Origin: Nymphaea colorata
Taxonomy: Eukaryota; Streptophyta; Magnoliopsida; Nymphaeales; Nymphaeaceae
Assembly (NCBI RefSeq): GCF_008831285.2
Contig: NC_045139.1
Coordinates: 8,526,204-8,590,203 of the forward strand
Direction of reading: 5' to 3'
DNA: 64,000 nucleotides
The notes beneath the pieces are model-generated. The model searched no databases. It worked only from the letters and a program-made list of their open reading frames with translations, and was not told where the DNA came from. This document shows positions 44,735-56,900 of the stretch, one piece after another. The first letter of the stretch is position 1. The number at the start of each line of letters is the position of its first letter. The translations under genes were made by a program, and so were the position numbers.

Positions 44735-47700
44735 CAAAAAAGAAGGACGCTGCCGATTCTGACTGCATGCAGTAAAGTAGTTGGATTGGTTCATGCGTAG
44801 ACTTTGAAGAAGCTAAACTTTCTCTTGAATATAAAAATTCGATGTCAAAATAAATTCTGTATTGTTCCAATTTGATCTGATGTCTCCCAAGAGACATGTC
44901 AAAAATAAATTCCATAAGTGGAAAAGCCTCACATAATTAATTAGTTTTAAAGCATGTATGATTAATTAATTTTAAAGCATATATGAAATCTGACTTAAAT
45001 TCTCTTTTGAATCACATAGAGCATTTTTCCATTCATATCAACTAGCAGTTTGTTAAAAAAAGGTGGCACACACAACGTTAACAAACTAAAAGAGCAAGAT
45101 AAGAGTAGTGAGAGGCTTTAATGCAAATCAAGAGAGAGACGTGACACACACATATACACACTCTTTTATATATATATTAATCTCTTTTATAAGAGAGAGA
45201 GAGAGAATCATGTGTCTCTCTCTTGGTTTGGTTTGCATGTGGGTATATGTATATAAGGAAATTGACATCTATCCACTGTCAGATGTAGCCAATGTCTAAA
45301 TACCATAAATTATTGCTAGGGCATCTGTTGTATGGTGGCATACTTTTAAATATTTTGTCCTTCAAGTTGGCGGAAATACATGGAGCATTTAGTGTAGCTT
45401 GGCAGTCGAAATAATATATTATTATTTCATGTATGATCGGGCTGAGTAGATTCATGAAACACTTATTCCAAAGATCCTTGTAATGAATGGTGAAATTTAT
45501 TATAAAAAAGATAATAATGCAAATATGTGTAGAGGTCCGCGATCCATACAGTCGAGAATTCGTAAAACTTAAAAGAAAAAGGGTATTATCAAGAAAAAAA
45601 AAAGAACCTCAATTTTTTTATTTTTATTTTTAAAAAAGGGTAGCCTTGATCTAGTAGAAAGTCCCTTTAGGTAGGTCGGTGACTTTCTTCCATTATTTCT
45701 GGTCGACGGTCCAACCCTTGTTCGGACGTACACGTGATTTTATGGTTATAGAGGACACGCACCTTGGCTTAGCCAACCAGCCGGTGGACGCTAGGATCCT
45801 TTTGACCAGGCCGACCCACTTTCTAGGTTTTGACATTTGCTGGATCGTTGAATTTTCAGTAATTCAACCGTTCCCTTGTAGTCTTCGGCAAGCCAAGTAC
45901 GACCCTGGACCGAGCCCAGGATCTAGCTGGGTTAGGTTCGGTATGAAAGGAAAAAATCCGGTTAAGCATTTGGGTCAAGCACACAATGTTGTTAGAATAT
46001 GAACTTCCAGTAGTACTAGAAAATAATACTTCAAAAAAAAAAAAGTCACCTATAATATAATGAAATCATTCAACGGCTTCTTTGTGTGACTTAAATTCAA
46101 GCACCTAAACCAAAAACGTTCACACACTTTCTTACTTCTTCTTTTAGTTTGATTCTACGCACATTCTTACAAAACTTAAATTGATGGGTGTACCGTATTC
46201 TACCCAGATCCTGATACAGCTTAAGACTTTAGAAAAGGGGAATAGGGAGTCGTTCAAGTTTTTTTTTTTTGAACAATTAGTTGTTAACCTTCTGCTCACC
46301 CAAAATATGTAGAACTTAAAGGAAGTAACTATTTACTATTTAATATCCGATTTCTGTTTTTGAAATAAGTACCATTGAGTTGTTCAGACCTAATTCAGAG
46401 GTCCCCAGTTTGAATTACAAATTTCTTATAAAATTCTTTCATGCATGATTGATGGAAGCTGTGGGTTTTTGGAAGGTGATGTTCTTGAAGGCCCACATAT
46501 CCCTGCTTTTTGAAAAGCAGCAAAGGAAAAGTGAGGGAAAAAGGAAAAGGGAAAAAAAAAAAGCTTCTAAGAACTAAAGGTGAATTCGATGGCAACAATA
46601 ATTGATGAGGAAATGTGAAAAAGAGGCCAGTTGAGCCACGACGACAGCAACTCAATTGGAGTTTCATATGAACACAAGTTGAGGTACGTACCTTTGATAT
46701 TCATTATTAACATTATTTTATTTGTTTTCTTTCTATATGTAAAATATAAATGACAAATATAGAAAGGGAAAAGATAGGATGGGATGGGAAGAAGACAAAT
46801 GTGGTCCGGCCCACCGAAAAAATATCATAACATGTTCAAGTTTCCAATACTAGAACAGCAACTCGATATATAACACTCTTGATGATAATCCTCAAGACAA
46901 TGACACTTTTTGTTGCTTCTAAGAATATTAGATTAATATGTACGTAGAAGCTTCTGTTATATGTAGATTTCAGGTTTCTAATAAGTTTCTAACATTAAAA
47001 AGCTTCAAATTTTCTTTTTGGGAGCTGTATCTGTTACTCAAGAGATCCACCAACCTTGCAATATCAAATTTTTTTCATCTTAGATATGTGTTTCGAGGGC
47101 ATCAAGCTGGCGGGAGGTGAAAACACGTTCAACAGTTCACTTTCATGAGCAGTTCACTTTCATGAGCACTACCCTGAATTGCAGACAATGGCCGATGGCC
47201 GATGCTACTTTCAAGTTGAATGAAGTAATCGTAAATTCACTTGGGTTCGGAAGTAGCCCTGATTCTGGAGGGGGGAGAAAGAAGATGGGGTTTAGGCCTT
47301 TTCGAGGTATCTTTCGCCCCCACAATCTTGAAAATATACAGAGAGAATGTGTATTAGAAAAAAAAAAGCCAATTTATCTGTATGTCTTAAAGTTCTAATA
47401 ACTTTTAAAGACGCATATACTATAAACAAAGTTCCCTTGTTTCATTTGATTCAGTTCGAAATACAAGTTGGTAAGCAAACACTGAGAAAGAACTGTTATA
47501 TACGTTTTTATTTTCAAATGAAAGGGCAGATTTCTTACTTTAGTTTACCACAGAAACTGTTTCTGTGATTTTCAGAAAGATGCATAGTATAATAAAGATG
47601 CGCAAACTCTTAAATACTCTCAAAAGTATGGACAAAGTGTGCAGGAATTCTCCGTTTGGTGGGTCGAATTTTAATTAAAAAAATATGCAAGTGGTAAAAA

Positions 47701-48850
47701 CCCTGCTGAATATTTTACATATACCAACAACATGTCGAGTTTGTTATTGTAAACTCCATCCGCCATTCAAAGGATCGAATTCTTTGTGATTGCCTTTTAG
47801 TTTTCAACATTTTAGCTTGTGATTCATGTGCTATGTTTCAGAGACGCAGGCAAGAATCGTCAGTACATTAGTTTTGGTTTTACTCACCTGAAAAAGCAGT
47901 TACCAATTATTATAGAGGAAACTACGAACATAATAAACTACTGTAGGTAAATGTGATTCGATGGTATTTTGCATTTCTTTTGTGCTTAATTTAATTTTGG
48001 AAAGAATATTCATTATTGGTTTAATAAAGGAATATCTAAAAATAACTTTCTTAAATGTGTTTTTATAAGCACAAGTTCACTTCACACCAGACACCAATGC
48101 AGCCTTAGACTTTAGACAAAATGGGTAGAAAAAGGAAAGGGGGAGGAAGGAATGGGCTTGGGTTTTTGTGTCTCATTCGGATGGTAGGACATCTTTTGAC
48201 TGGAAATAAAATTTGACATGAAAAAGCTTGACAGCCAAAAGCAAAGTTTTCTGCAACTGGATCTTGCAAATTAGAGCAACAATAATGCAACGCATGTTTT
48301 TTTTGCTTGCAGAAGGAGTCCATAAACATGTTGGAAATGTGATCTTTATGGTCTTTGAATCTTCATAAAGCTGACAACTACTCAATACAAATGCACCTCT
48401 TTGCATGAGCAACTACATGTAATCGGGTTCAGGCTCCGGCTTGGGTTCAATCTGGGTTTTTAGTTTATTTTTTCTTTTACAGGATCAAACCTAAGAGATC
48501 CAAATCTGACTTTTGAGTTGGCAGCATTGGCCGGCTATTGACATCCTTACGTTTGGTGAGTAGGAGGAAATCCTATCGGACACGGACAAGTAAAGGTCAA
48601 AACCTCAGAAGGATGTCAACAGATCATATTGAAATCTGATTTAATTTATTAGTTGGATATATCTTTGTTTTATATTTTATTTTTTTGGAATGGTTCAGTC
48701 AAATAAGCCTCTTCATTTTCCCCCATCCTTCGGGACCTAGGTTTGGTGATTTTATGTTATATTATCCACTATGCTTCAACTTGCATATCAATGTCTTTCC
48801 TTTTACAACATAGAAAGTTGATGTTATGGGAGTTTGAATGAGAATTGGTT
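44400..48850. other. Intergenic, no gene seen
   Basis: AT-rich with microsatellites: a GA run at about 44694-44730 and (CA)n near 44498-44514. A 19-bp tandem duplication (CAGTTCACTTTCATGAGCA) lies at about 47130-47166. No conserved protein was recognised on either strand. Confidence 0.5.
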
Positions 48851-48879
48851 GCTTATCAGCCTTTGGTGAACACGACCCG

Positions 48880-49375
48880 AGTTGACCCAAGTTCAGTCAG
48901 CTCGAGCTTGGCTCAACTAATGAAACCTTGAGTTCGACTTGGCTCGAACACGATAATAGCTCGATGGAAGCAGCTCGAGCTAGACTCGGCATTTACATGT
49001 TGAGCTCGAGCTCGATTCGATTAAGGCTCGACAAACTCGTTTGAATAGAATTGATATTCATTGTTACGTGTTGAGTTTGAGTTCGACTCAATTAAGCTTC
49101 GACAAACTCGTTTGAATAGAATTGATATTCACGGTTACGTGTTGAGCTCGAGCTCAACTCGATTAAGGCTCGACAAACTCATAAACTCGTTTCAATTGTC
49201 AACTTGATTAAGGCTAGACAAACTGGATTAAGGCTCAAGCTCGACTTGGCAGTTACGTGTTGAGCTTGAACTCAACTCGATTATTTGAACGAGCTCGACC
49301 TGTGAACTCGAGCTCAATTCGTTAAGCAAATGAATTGGCTTGAACTTGTTCATGAGCCGAACATTAACGAATCAA
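48880..49375. repeat. GAGCTCGA-rich degenerate transposon
   Basis: About 0.5 kb built from reiterated GTTGAGCTCGAGCTC..AACTCGATTAAGGCTCGACAAACTCG-type units, several of them near-exact tandem copies with ~60-80-bp spacing (49000-49260). It is related in word content to 49878-50350. Terminal repeats are not clear. Confidence 0.55.
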
Positions 49376-49877
49376 CCCCTAGTTATGCCAATCCCTTCGA
49401 GGATGATAGACATCCGTAACTGAACACACTTGACCTTTTAGGTTCTTAATCTATCTTTTTAGATTCTATAATTATATGCTCATACTTCTAATTAATACAC
49501 ATAATTTACAAGATTTAACGTTCAAATGAAAATGAGCCTCTCTAAATGAATTCCATGGCTAGGGCACCCAAGCCTGAACCCTCTTAGAGGGTATATAACC
49601 ACCTTGGGTTAGAAATAATTTTTTGTCTATATGAAAAAGTTAACTCCTATTAATCAAGGGCATTTTAGTCATTAACCATACCAGTGTCCGCTCCGTCGCT
49701 TAGGGCGACTCAAAGCAAGTCGGGTACAAAGGAATCTTTACTTTACAAGAAATGTGTCACCAAAGACAAACTTGAACATGTTGAACACATCATGTATGTG
49801 CACTTTTGTCGAGCCCACTTAAGCTTACCTAACCCTAACGTAGATTCAATAATGAGGCTTATAGGTAGATGTGTCAA

Positions 49878-50350
49878 TAGGGCTGCACACGAGCCGAGTC
49901 GAGCTCGAGCTTGCCCAGCTCGAGCTCGACTCGACTCAACGAGCTCGAGCTCGAGCTCGACTCGACTCAACGAGCTCGAGCTCGAACTCGACTCGAACTC
50001 GAGTCGAGCTACCTAACACAAGCTCGAGCTCGACTCGATTAAATAAAGTCGAGCTCGAGCTCGACTCGATTAACTCGATTAGCTCGTCTAAATAAAATAT
50101 GATCCTTCTTTTTAAAATATCTAGTAAATTTCATGACGTGGGATGAAATTTGTTTACTCGTCGAGTATAAACGAGTCGAGTCGAGTATAAACGAGTCGAG
50201 TTCTTAAAACTCGAACTCGACTCGTTTACTCATTCGAGTTTCATTGTAAGCTCGAACTCGACTCGTTTATAAACGAGTCGAGCTCGAGCCGAGTTTAACC
50301 GGGCGAGTTCGAGTCGAGCCCGAGCTGGCTCGACTCGTTGTGCAGCCCTA
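49878..50350. mobile_element. hAT-type MITE with TAGGGCTGCACA ends
   Basis: 473 bp with terminal inverted repeats: TAGGGCTGCACACGAGCC at the left and the complement of TAGGGCTGCACAACGAG at the right. It is flanked by a perfect 8-bp target-site duplication TGTGTCAA (49870-49877 and 50351-50358). The interior is almost entirely GAGCTCGA / CGACTCGA / TCGAGTCGAG words and is strongly self-complementary. There is no transposase. Confidence 0.92.
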
Positions 50351-50359
50351 TGTGTCAAT

Positions 50360-50770
50360 GTGTCTGATTTAGATGAGATATCCGACTGAATCGTTTCGAA
50401 AAATTTGGATATAGAAAAAAAATTAGTATCTCAGTAAGAAATTGGAATAGATTTAGATCTGGATTCGGATATCTACAAAAATCTGACTGGATACGGATTC
50501 AGATTGGATTTAGTTTTGAATAAATATCATACATCCAATGCTCTTACCTTTTGAGAATCGATTGGATGTGGTTCAAAATTCGGATTCAGATTCAGATATG
50601 AATGTAGAAATCAGATATGAGTTATGAAATCGGATTTCGGATTTGGATTTTAGAAGTGAATTTTCTTCATTTGTATTTGAATCCAATCGAATGTAAGAAG
50701 CTGAATATCCGAAAAAATAGATATGGTTAAGAGTATATCTGATTCGAATTTAATCAGTTGGCATCTCTAC
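50360..50770. repeat. GATTCGGAT-rich dispersed repeat, copy 1
   Basis: Dense in GGATTCGGAT, GATATC and ATTCAGATT words, ending near TTAATCAGTTGGCATCTCTACC. Similar segments with GGATGTCAA-like ends occur at 55740-56105, 56680-56900, 60335-60725 and 61740-61955, in both orientations, so this is a dispersed non-autonomous element family. Confidence 0.6.
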
Positions 50771-50975
50771 CAACATAATCCAAGTGCAAGTTACTACTCA
50801 ACATGTCATGCATCCCCTGTTGCATGTCTGTTGCCTTGACTGCAAAAGCTTGATATTAGAGCTATGACTGCACATATGACGGCCAATATTGTCTTCACAT
50901 CCTAGAGATGCCTTTGGGCCTCATAATATGCATTCGTAGGATTTAACTAACCCAGCAACCAACTGCTTAAATAGT

Positions 50976-51390
50976 ATGGGGCTTTTGATTCAATTGGAAT
51001 CAATGGAATTTTATGATCATTATTCTCGTTCTCCAAGAAACGACAATTGTGTTTTCAAACAAGAATTTTGATTCTTGAATTATAGGTCCATTCTAGAACC
51101 AAAATTCTGAAATTATGGTTTCATTCCAGGGGATGAAATTATGATCCAAGATTATTATTATTATTTTTTGGACACAAGACATGAAGGGTTTTAGTTCATG
51201 AATTCTATAATTTTTAATTCTCTTTTCATTAAACAAATCATTTTTAGTTTTAGAATCAAAATTTCATACTAAACAAACTCAAAAGGAAAATTGGAACTGG
51301 AATTTTCATTCCAAATCCAGTTGAGTTGGAAATTTGACTGTGGAATTTTAATTCTACAATTACAATTCCGAAACACCAAACGCCCCCTAA
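50976..51390. mobile_element. MITE-like element with GGGGC(G/T)TTTG ends
   Basis: Begins TATGGGGCTTTTGATTC and ends with the complement of TTAGGGGGCGTTTGGTG. The interior is rich in GGAATT/AATTCC. The ends are inverted repeats, but the target duplication is unclear. Confidence 0.5.
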
Positions 51391-51940
51391 GAGAACTTGT
51401 TGTTGGGGAGGTTGGCACTGTGGTGCAAAAGGTGCCACAGGGCCTAGAATCAAGTCAATGCATGGAGCTGAAAAAACTCAGTTTTGATAATAACTGAGAT
51501 CTAATTCAAACAAAATGAAATATGCTTTGAAAAAACAAATGTTTGGCCTCAAGCATTAACATTATCGGTCGATGCCATGCATCGAGGCGCGATGCCTTTC
51601 AGATATCGAAGCTGGTTATATGTGCCACAGTCAAATTTCATCTAATTTGAACAATTTTTTGTGTTGAGCACGCACGCGACTAAATCACTCAACTACCGTG
51701 GTACAATGATATAGAAAAAAATTTACATTTACTAAAATTAAATTCATAATAGTTTCACTGTCATTTACCAACAACCAGAACTATTTTTTATCTTTTGATA
51801 ATGAAGGGCCATGGAAAATTAGATGACCCAGTCAATGATTGATAGGTATTAAAAGGTCTACCCGAAAATGGTTGGTAAGACATCGCGCTATCCCATTCAT
51901 TATACACGCACCAACTCAGAAGCTACCGTAGTATAGGGTT

Positions 51941-51945
<5 letters not shown>

Positions 51946-52024
<79 letters not shown>

Positions 52025-52051
52025 ATATATATATATAGAGAGAGAGAGAGA
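51946..52051. repeat. (AT)n microsatellite with a short (AG)n tail
   Basis: About 90 bp of nearly perfect AT dinucleotides with one interruption (ATCTAT near 52022), followed by AGAGAGAGAGAGAGA. Confidence 0.95.
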
Positions 52052-52450
52052 ATGACTTATGACGTGACAGTCAAATGGGAAAGGTTTCCAGTTTTTTTTT
52101 TAAAAAAAGCTGCAAAAGTTTTTAGTTCAGTCACACAAGCCCATTTATGAGTCATCCTGTTACACTAATAGTTGGTTAAAATTTGGGGATGTCAACAAAT
52201 CAATTCAATTTGGAACCATCCATTATATCCTGTTAATCAAACAGATAGTTGCATATTTGTGTTTGAACCTGAAAGATGAAAAGGCCAGGCCAGGCCACAT
52301 CGGAACCTGATTTTCAAAATTGGAACAACATCCGATCTAAAATCTGCTTTCAAGTTATGTTTACGATGAATCTAATCATATAATCAAGTAAGCCCAATTT
52401 CAATGTATAGTTAAATTGGACGCAGACATGGAAAATATAGATTGATCTTT

Positions 52451-55137
52451 TACTCCAAAAAACACATGTTTTACTGACGGGCCAACAGTAATAAATAGAT
52501 TTCACCGATAACTAGATGACAATGACAGTAAAGAAAGTTTTTACCAACAGATGGAAGAGAACGTCTGAAAACGTTCTTATTTACTGACTCTCCATTAGTG
52601 CACGACAGTGAAGGCTGCACATTTAATGACAGAGAAGTTGTTTGTCAATATTAATTGCTGCCAAGATTGCCAAGGAGCAAAACCGTCAGTGTTTGTTGTA
52701 TCACTGATGTGCCCATAAACTGTCTTCAATAGTGTAGTCATTTCCTTGACGGTATGTTTCTCCTCAAGTCGAAATGCACTGACGGTTTAGATGCATCCAT
52801 CAGCCTTTATTACCTTATCACTAGAGTTACTGCTTCACCATCAATATTGAGTAAAGTAAACACTGTCGATTAGTTAGAACCATCAGTACTTATGCTAGCG
52901 CTGACGGTGCTCCTTCCTGCCAGTGATTGGTAACATAAGTTTCTCCCCCGATCCCCTTTCCCAAGTTTAAGATCTCAAACATGGATAATGGTCATGCTTT
53001 CTTTATCTTTGCTTAATTTCAGTTTTTCTTTAAGTTCTATTGAGCATCATATTTTCATTTTCTGCCTGAGTTGAATGGTTTACGTTGAAAATTATAATGA
53101 TTTTCCATTTGTTTCTCGTCTATGATGAACATTATTGAGAGGAATTTGACTTAGGGATCTAAATATTTATATTTCCTTGAGGAAAGTCATATCTACTGCT
53201 TTTTGAAAATAAACTTTACATTTGCTTGTAGTTCAATCCTTTACCATAGAAAACCACACATCCAGTTTACCATAGTTGTTAGTTTTACGTAAACTCATCC
53301 TGATCGAAACCCCGGATATGACAGTTGTTTCTCCCCAACATGAGAAAGCACAGGCTACATGGCATTGTGCTAATTGTATGTTTTAGTAAGCAGAGTACTA
53401 CATGATTGCACAGACTCTTGGCTTAACATTGGATTATGAATATTCTATTTCTCAATTTAAAATTTCCATTTATTTCTTGGAAAACAGTAAAAAATTTGTA
53501 TAGCTTTTCTTGGTATTTCGTATGTAATGCATGAGAAGGTTGAAATGACATCAACTTTTTCACCAAATGCTTAATTTGTTGATCACATTTAAAGTTTTTA
53601 GAGGTTATAAGAATGTCTCAATCGAAATGTGAATAATTTGAATTCAATACCAATGTGGGTTCTTTTGGATCTAACTTGATTAGATTTTATTTAACGGAAT
53701 CTAGAGTTGGGAATTTAGACCAACTCAGACTATAGCTCATTTGGTGCAGTCTAGTTTCCTTTTTTATTTTTTTTTTCTAATTCTTTTGGCTACTAAAATT
53801 ACATATAACTAAACTCATAAGGCTTTAGTTACTAATTGTAGGTATTTAAAAAACATTTATGAAATGCTGGACGATGTTTTCGAAAGTTGCACCGGCTTCA
53901 GCTAGGCCTAACAACCATGTTTTTGAGAAAGGCGAAAACAATGACAAGTATGAAAGATTGAATAGAGATGCAAAAGAAGAACTTTATCAAGGCCGTAGTA
54001 GATATAAGAAAACAAGTTTTTTAGTCTGCTTGTTTCATATCAAGATTCTATGCGGGTGGAACAACAAGAGTTTCAGCATGTTACTTGATCTATTACTTGA
54101 AGTTTTTCTTAATAGAGTGTAGTTACCAAAGAACATGTACGAGACAAACAAGATTATCACAACACTAGGGATTCATAGTGAAAGATAGATATGTGCCCGA
54201 ATAACTACATGTTATATAAGAACTGAGTCAATACTTTAGCATATGATATAACAAGCTCAAAGAAACATGTGCTAGAGTACCTGAGCTCATGGTTGTCTGC
54301 ACTAGGATCCTTGAGCTAGAAGCTAAATGTGCAAGAGTGGATATCCACAAAGATTGTATAAAACGAACCATGACATCCTTTGCGTAAACATTAAGTTAAG
54401 TTTCAAATACATTATATGTTCAACTGTCTTTTCTATTTCATGTAACATATAAGGCTCAATTATTGTACTTCTTTTATGTATTCAATGTCATGTACAATGC
54501 TCAATTATTGTACTTCTTTTTAAGTATTCAATGTCATGTACAATGACTATATTAAAATGAAAGATGGACTAAAATTATCATAAACATTGTTGATTTTATT
54601 TCAGTTTAAATTTAGACAACATTTGCATCTTTGTCTATTGCAGGAATTTGAATTGTATTCCCATATATTTGGGTTGTACATAATATAATGTAGTATTTTA
54701 AAAATAATTACATTATTTTACTTATGATTTCAAATTATTAGTAAAAACAGAGTTATTGACAGTCCATATATAGTCTGTAAGAGGATCTTCACTGACAAAC
54801 ATTTGCCACTAGTAAAATGTACCATTTTATTGACAGTTGTCGGTAGCACTTCAGTAAAGCTTAAATATTTACTGGTGATACCACTTTTCAGTAAATATTT
54901 GTGCTTTACCGACATTCTGCTGATAGCCATCAGTAAAGTTGGTGATTTTATCCACGCGGTCTTCCGTCAATAAAAGTGCAAGTACACTGACAATCCTTGT
55001 ATCCCTCAATAAAAGTTTCAGTGACATCATTTATACTGACGAATTGTGCTACATGTCAGTGATTCTTGTACCAATGGTTTCTTCATTTTTTCTCTGACAC
55101 ATTATTACCTTCAGTAAAGATTAGGCTTTTTGTAGTG
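52451..55137. mobile_element. CACTA (En/Spm-type) transposon, decayed
   Basis: The right end is the complement of CACTACAAAAAGCCTAATC. The left end TACTCCAAAAAACACATG is a mutated match (CACTAC to TACTCC). TTA follows the right end and TTT precedes the left end, a near-match for a 3-bp target duplication. Both flanks (52465-52930 and 54745-55135) carry the many short ACTGACGG / CAGTAAAG subterminal repeats typical of CACTA elements. The interior holds a degraded TNP2-like transposase. Length is 2.7 kb, so it is a deleted, non-autonomous copy. Confidence 0.78.
53855..54230 (+). pseudogene. TNP2-like CACTA transposase fragment
   Basis: Frames read NDKYERLNRDAKEELYQG, FLVCLFHIKILCGWNNKSF and SMLLDLLLEVFLNRV. 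After a stop they continue as LPKNMYETNKIITTLGI. This follows the plant TNP2/Transposase_21 pattern (..LYPGC..FSKLSFLVKLYHIKCL.GWSNKSF..LLELL..AFP..LPKS.YEAKK). Stops and frameshifts are present, and upstream and downstream parts are missing. Confidence 0.75.
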
Positions 55138-55739
55138 TTATTACATTAAAAGTCAACTTTGTTGTGGTTTATATACTAAAGTGAAACTAAATTTGGTTGT
55201 GAATCTACCGGATTTCATTCCCCTAACCCAAATCTCATCTAGTTTTCTATTAGGTTTAATATTAGTTCTTCCATATCCAACATATTTAATGCGGTATTTC
55301 TTTATATCCAGTTCAGTAAGCTTAGGTCACGTTCTTTCTTCCTCATTCAAAACAAATATTGATGGATCAAACAGTGTAAGTTAATCCTGTATAGCTTCTT
55401 TTAAATCTTACCTATAATAGTCATCACCTTATTTGCTAGTTCTTAAAATTTACCACTTTTTTGCTGAAATGTTTAAAAGAAACCATCAAATTGACTCAAA
55501 GAACAGTTCCTCCTAGGTTTACTGAAAGTGTATTTTTAGCATATATACATCAAATGGTTGGGCTGATTTGGTAAATAAACTATGTCTGGTTGTGCTGATT
55601 TTAATAAATAAACTATGTGAATTATTGATAATGCTAGTGCTTTTTAGCCAAACTGATATATGCAGTCTAGACCTTTTCTATTTTAAGTATTGGACGAATT
55701 GCATTCAGATCGAGAGACTTTGTTGTTCGTTCTGTGTGG

Positions 55740-56105
55740 TGTAAAACTCTAGAATATGAAAATTAAATCGGATATGAAAAAAAAAAGATATCCAATTAAG
55801 AAATGGGATTGGGTTGACATCCGATCAAATTTGGATTCAGTTTGAATATAATTTCAAATAAATATCATCTATACAATGTCCATAATGTGGTTTTGGATTT
55901 GGTTTAAAAGATTGGTGTGTATTTGAATGTTGATCTAGAAATAGGATTCAGATCAGATTTGGATTGTGAATTCATATTCGGAGATGGTGTATACTTATAT
56001 TCATTTGTATTCTAATCCAAATTCAAATCCGGATATGTAAACATTGAAAATATGGATATGTAAAGAGCATATCTGACTTGAATCAGATCTATTGACATCC
56101 TTACT
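55740..56105. repeat. GATTCGGAT-rich dispersed repeat, copy 2
   Basis: Contains GTTGACATCCGATC, ATTCGGATTTGG-like words and ends TCAGATCTATTGACATCC, like the other copies. Confidence 0.55.
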
Positions 56106-56196
56106 GCCCCAAAAGGCCTATGCCGGCTTCAGCTTATGGATGGAGTGATGCTCACATCTCCTGAACCAGTAACCAGCTGCTTACAGGCCACTGACC

Positions 56197-56372
56197 CAGT
56201 AGCGTAGCTACATATAGGCTGGTGTGGGCAGTTGCCCACACCAGCAATAAAAGTTATATTTATTTTTACATATTTTTACAATTATTTACTTATTTATATA
56301 TGTTGTGTCCCTTCAAAAATGAGAATTTTTATAATAATGCCCCATAGCAAAAAATTTCTGGCTCCACCATTG
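56197..56372. mobile_element. Small hAT-type MITE (CAGTAGCGTAGC ends)
   Basis: 176 bp. The left end CAGTAGCGTAGCTACA faces the complement of CAATGGTGGAGCCAGA at the right, a form common in plant hAT-type elements (CAGTGGCGGAGC...). Flanking 8-bp repeats CACTGACC (56189-56196) and CACTCACC (56373-56380) differ at one base. The GTGGGCAGTTGCCCAC palindrome lies near the left end. Confidence 0.75.
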
Positions 56373-56679
56373 CACTCACCCATGCCTAAGAATATAGATG
56401 TTAGAAAGGTTAGAGCAAATTCATAAAACACTATAATATAATGTTTTATGAATTTGTCTCAATCTATTCAGCGCAGACACATTAAATAATATGTTATTAT
56501 TCCGATTGACAAACGGCACACTTCTGAATTCTAACTTGTTATGGGGCTCATGCTCACCAAGGACTCTACTTGGCTGATGAAGAGGTTAGATTTTGAGGCA
56601 ATACCTTCGGCTATAACTAGGATGCTTGATTTGGAGCGCTTTATTACTCATAGAGGTGAGACATAGGAACGCCAATGGA

Positions 56680-56900
56680 TCAGATCAGATATCCAACCAA
56701 CATGCTTAAGAAAAGCTAGACATGGAAAAAAAAAAAAAAAAGTTTAACGTTTGAATATGAAATCAAATCAGATTCAGATATAAGAAGCAACACCTGATCC
56801 TGTTAATTTGAATTCGGTTTTAAGAAATGACCAATTGGATTTGGATCCAGTTTCACACAAATATCCTGTATCCAATATCTATTCCTTTTGAAAGTCAGTT
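56680..56900. repeat. GATTCGGAT-rich dispersed repeat, partial copy 3
   Basis: Includes GGATCAGATCAGATATCC, GATTCAGATATAAG and TTGGATCCAGTTTCAC words of the same family; truncated. Confidence 0.45.
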
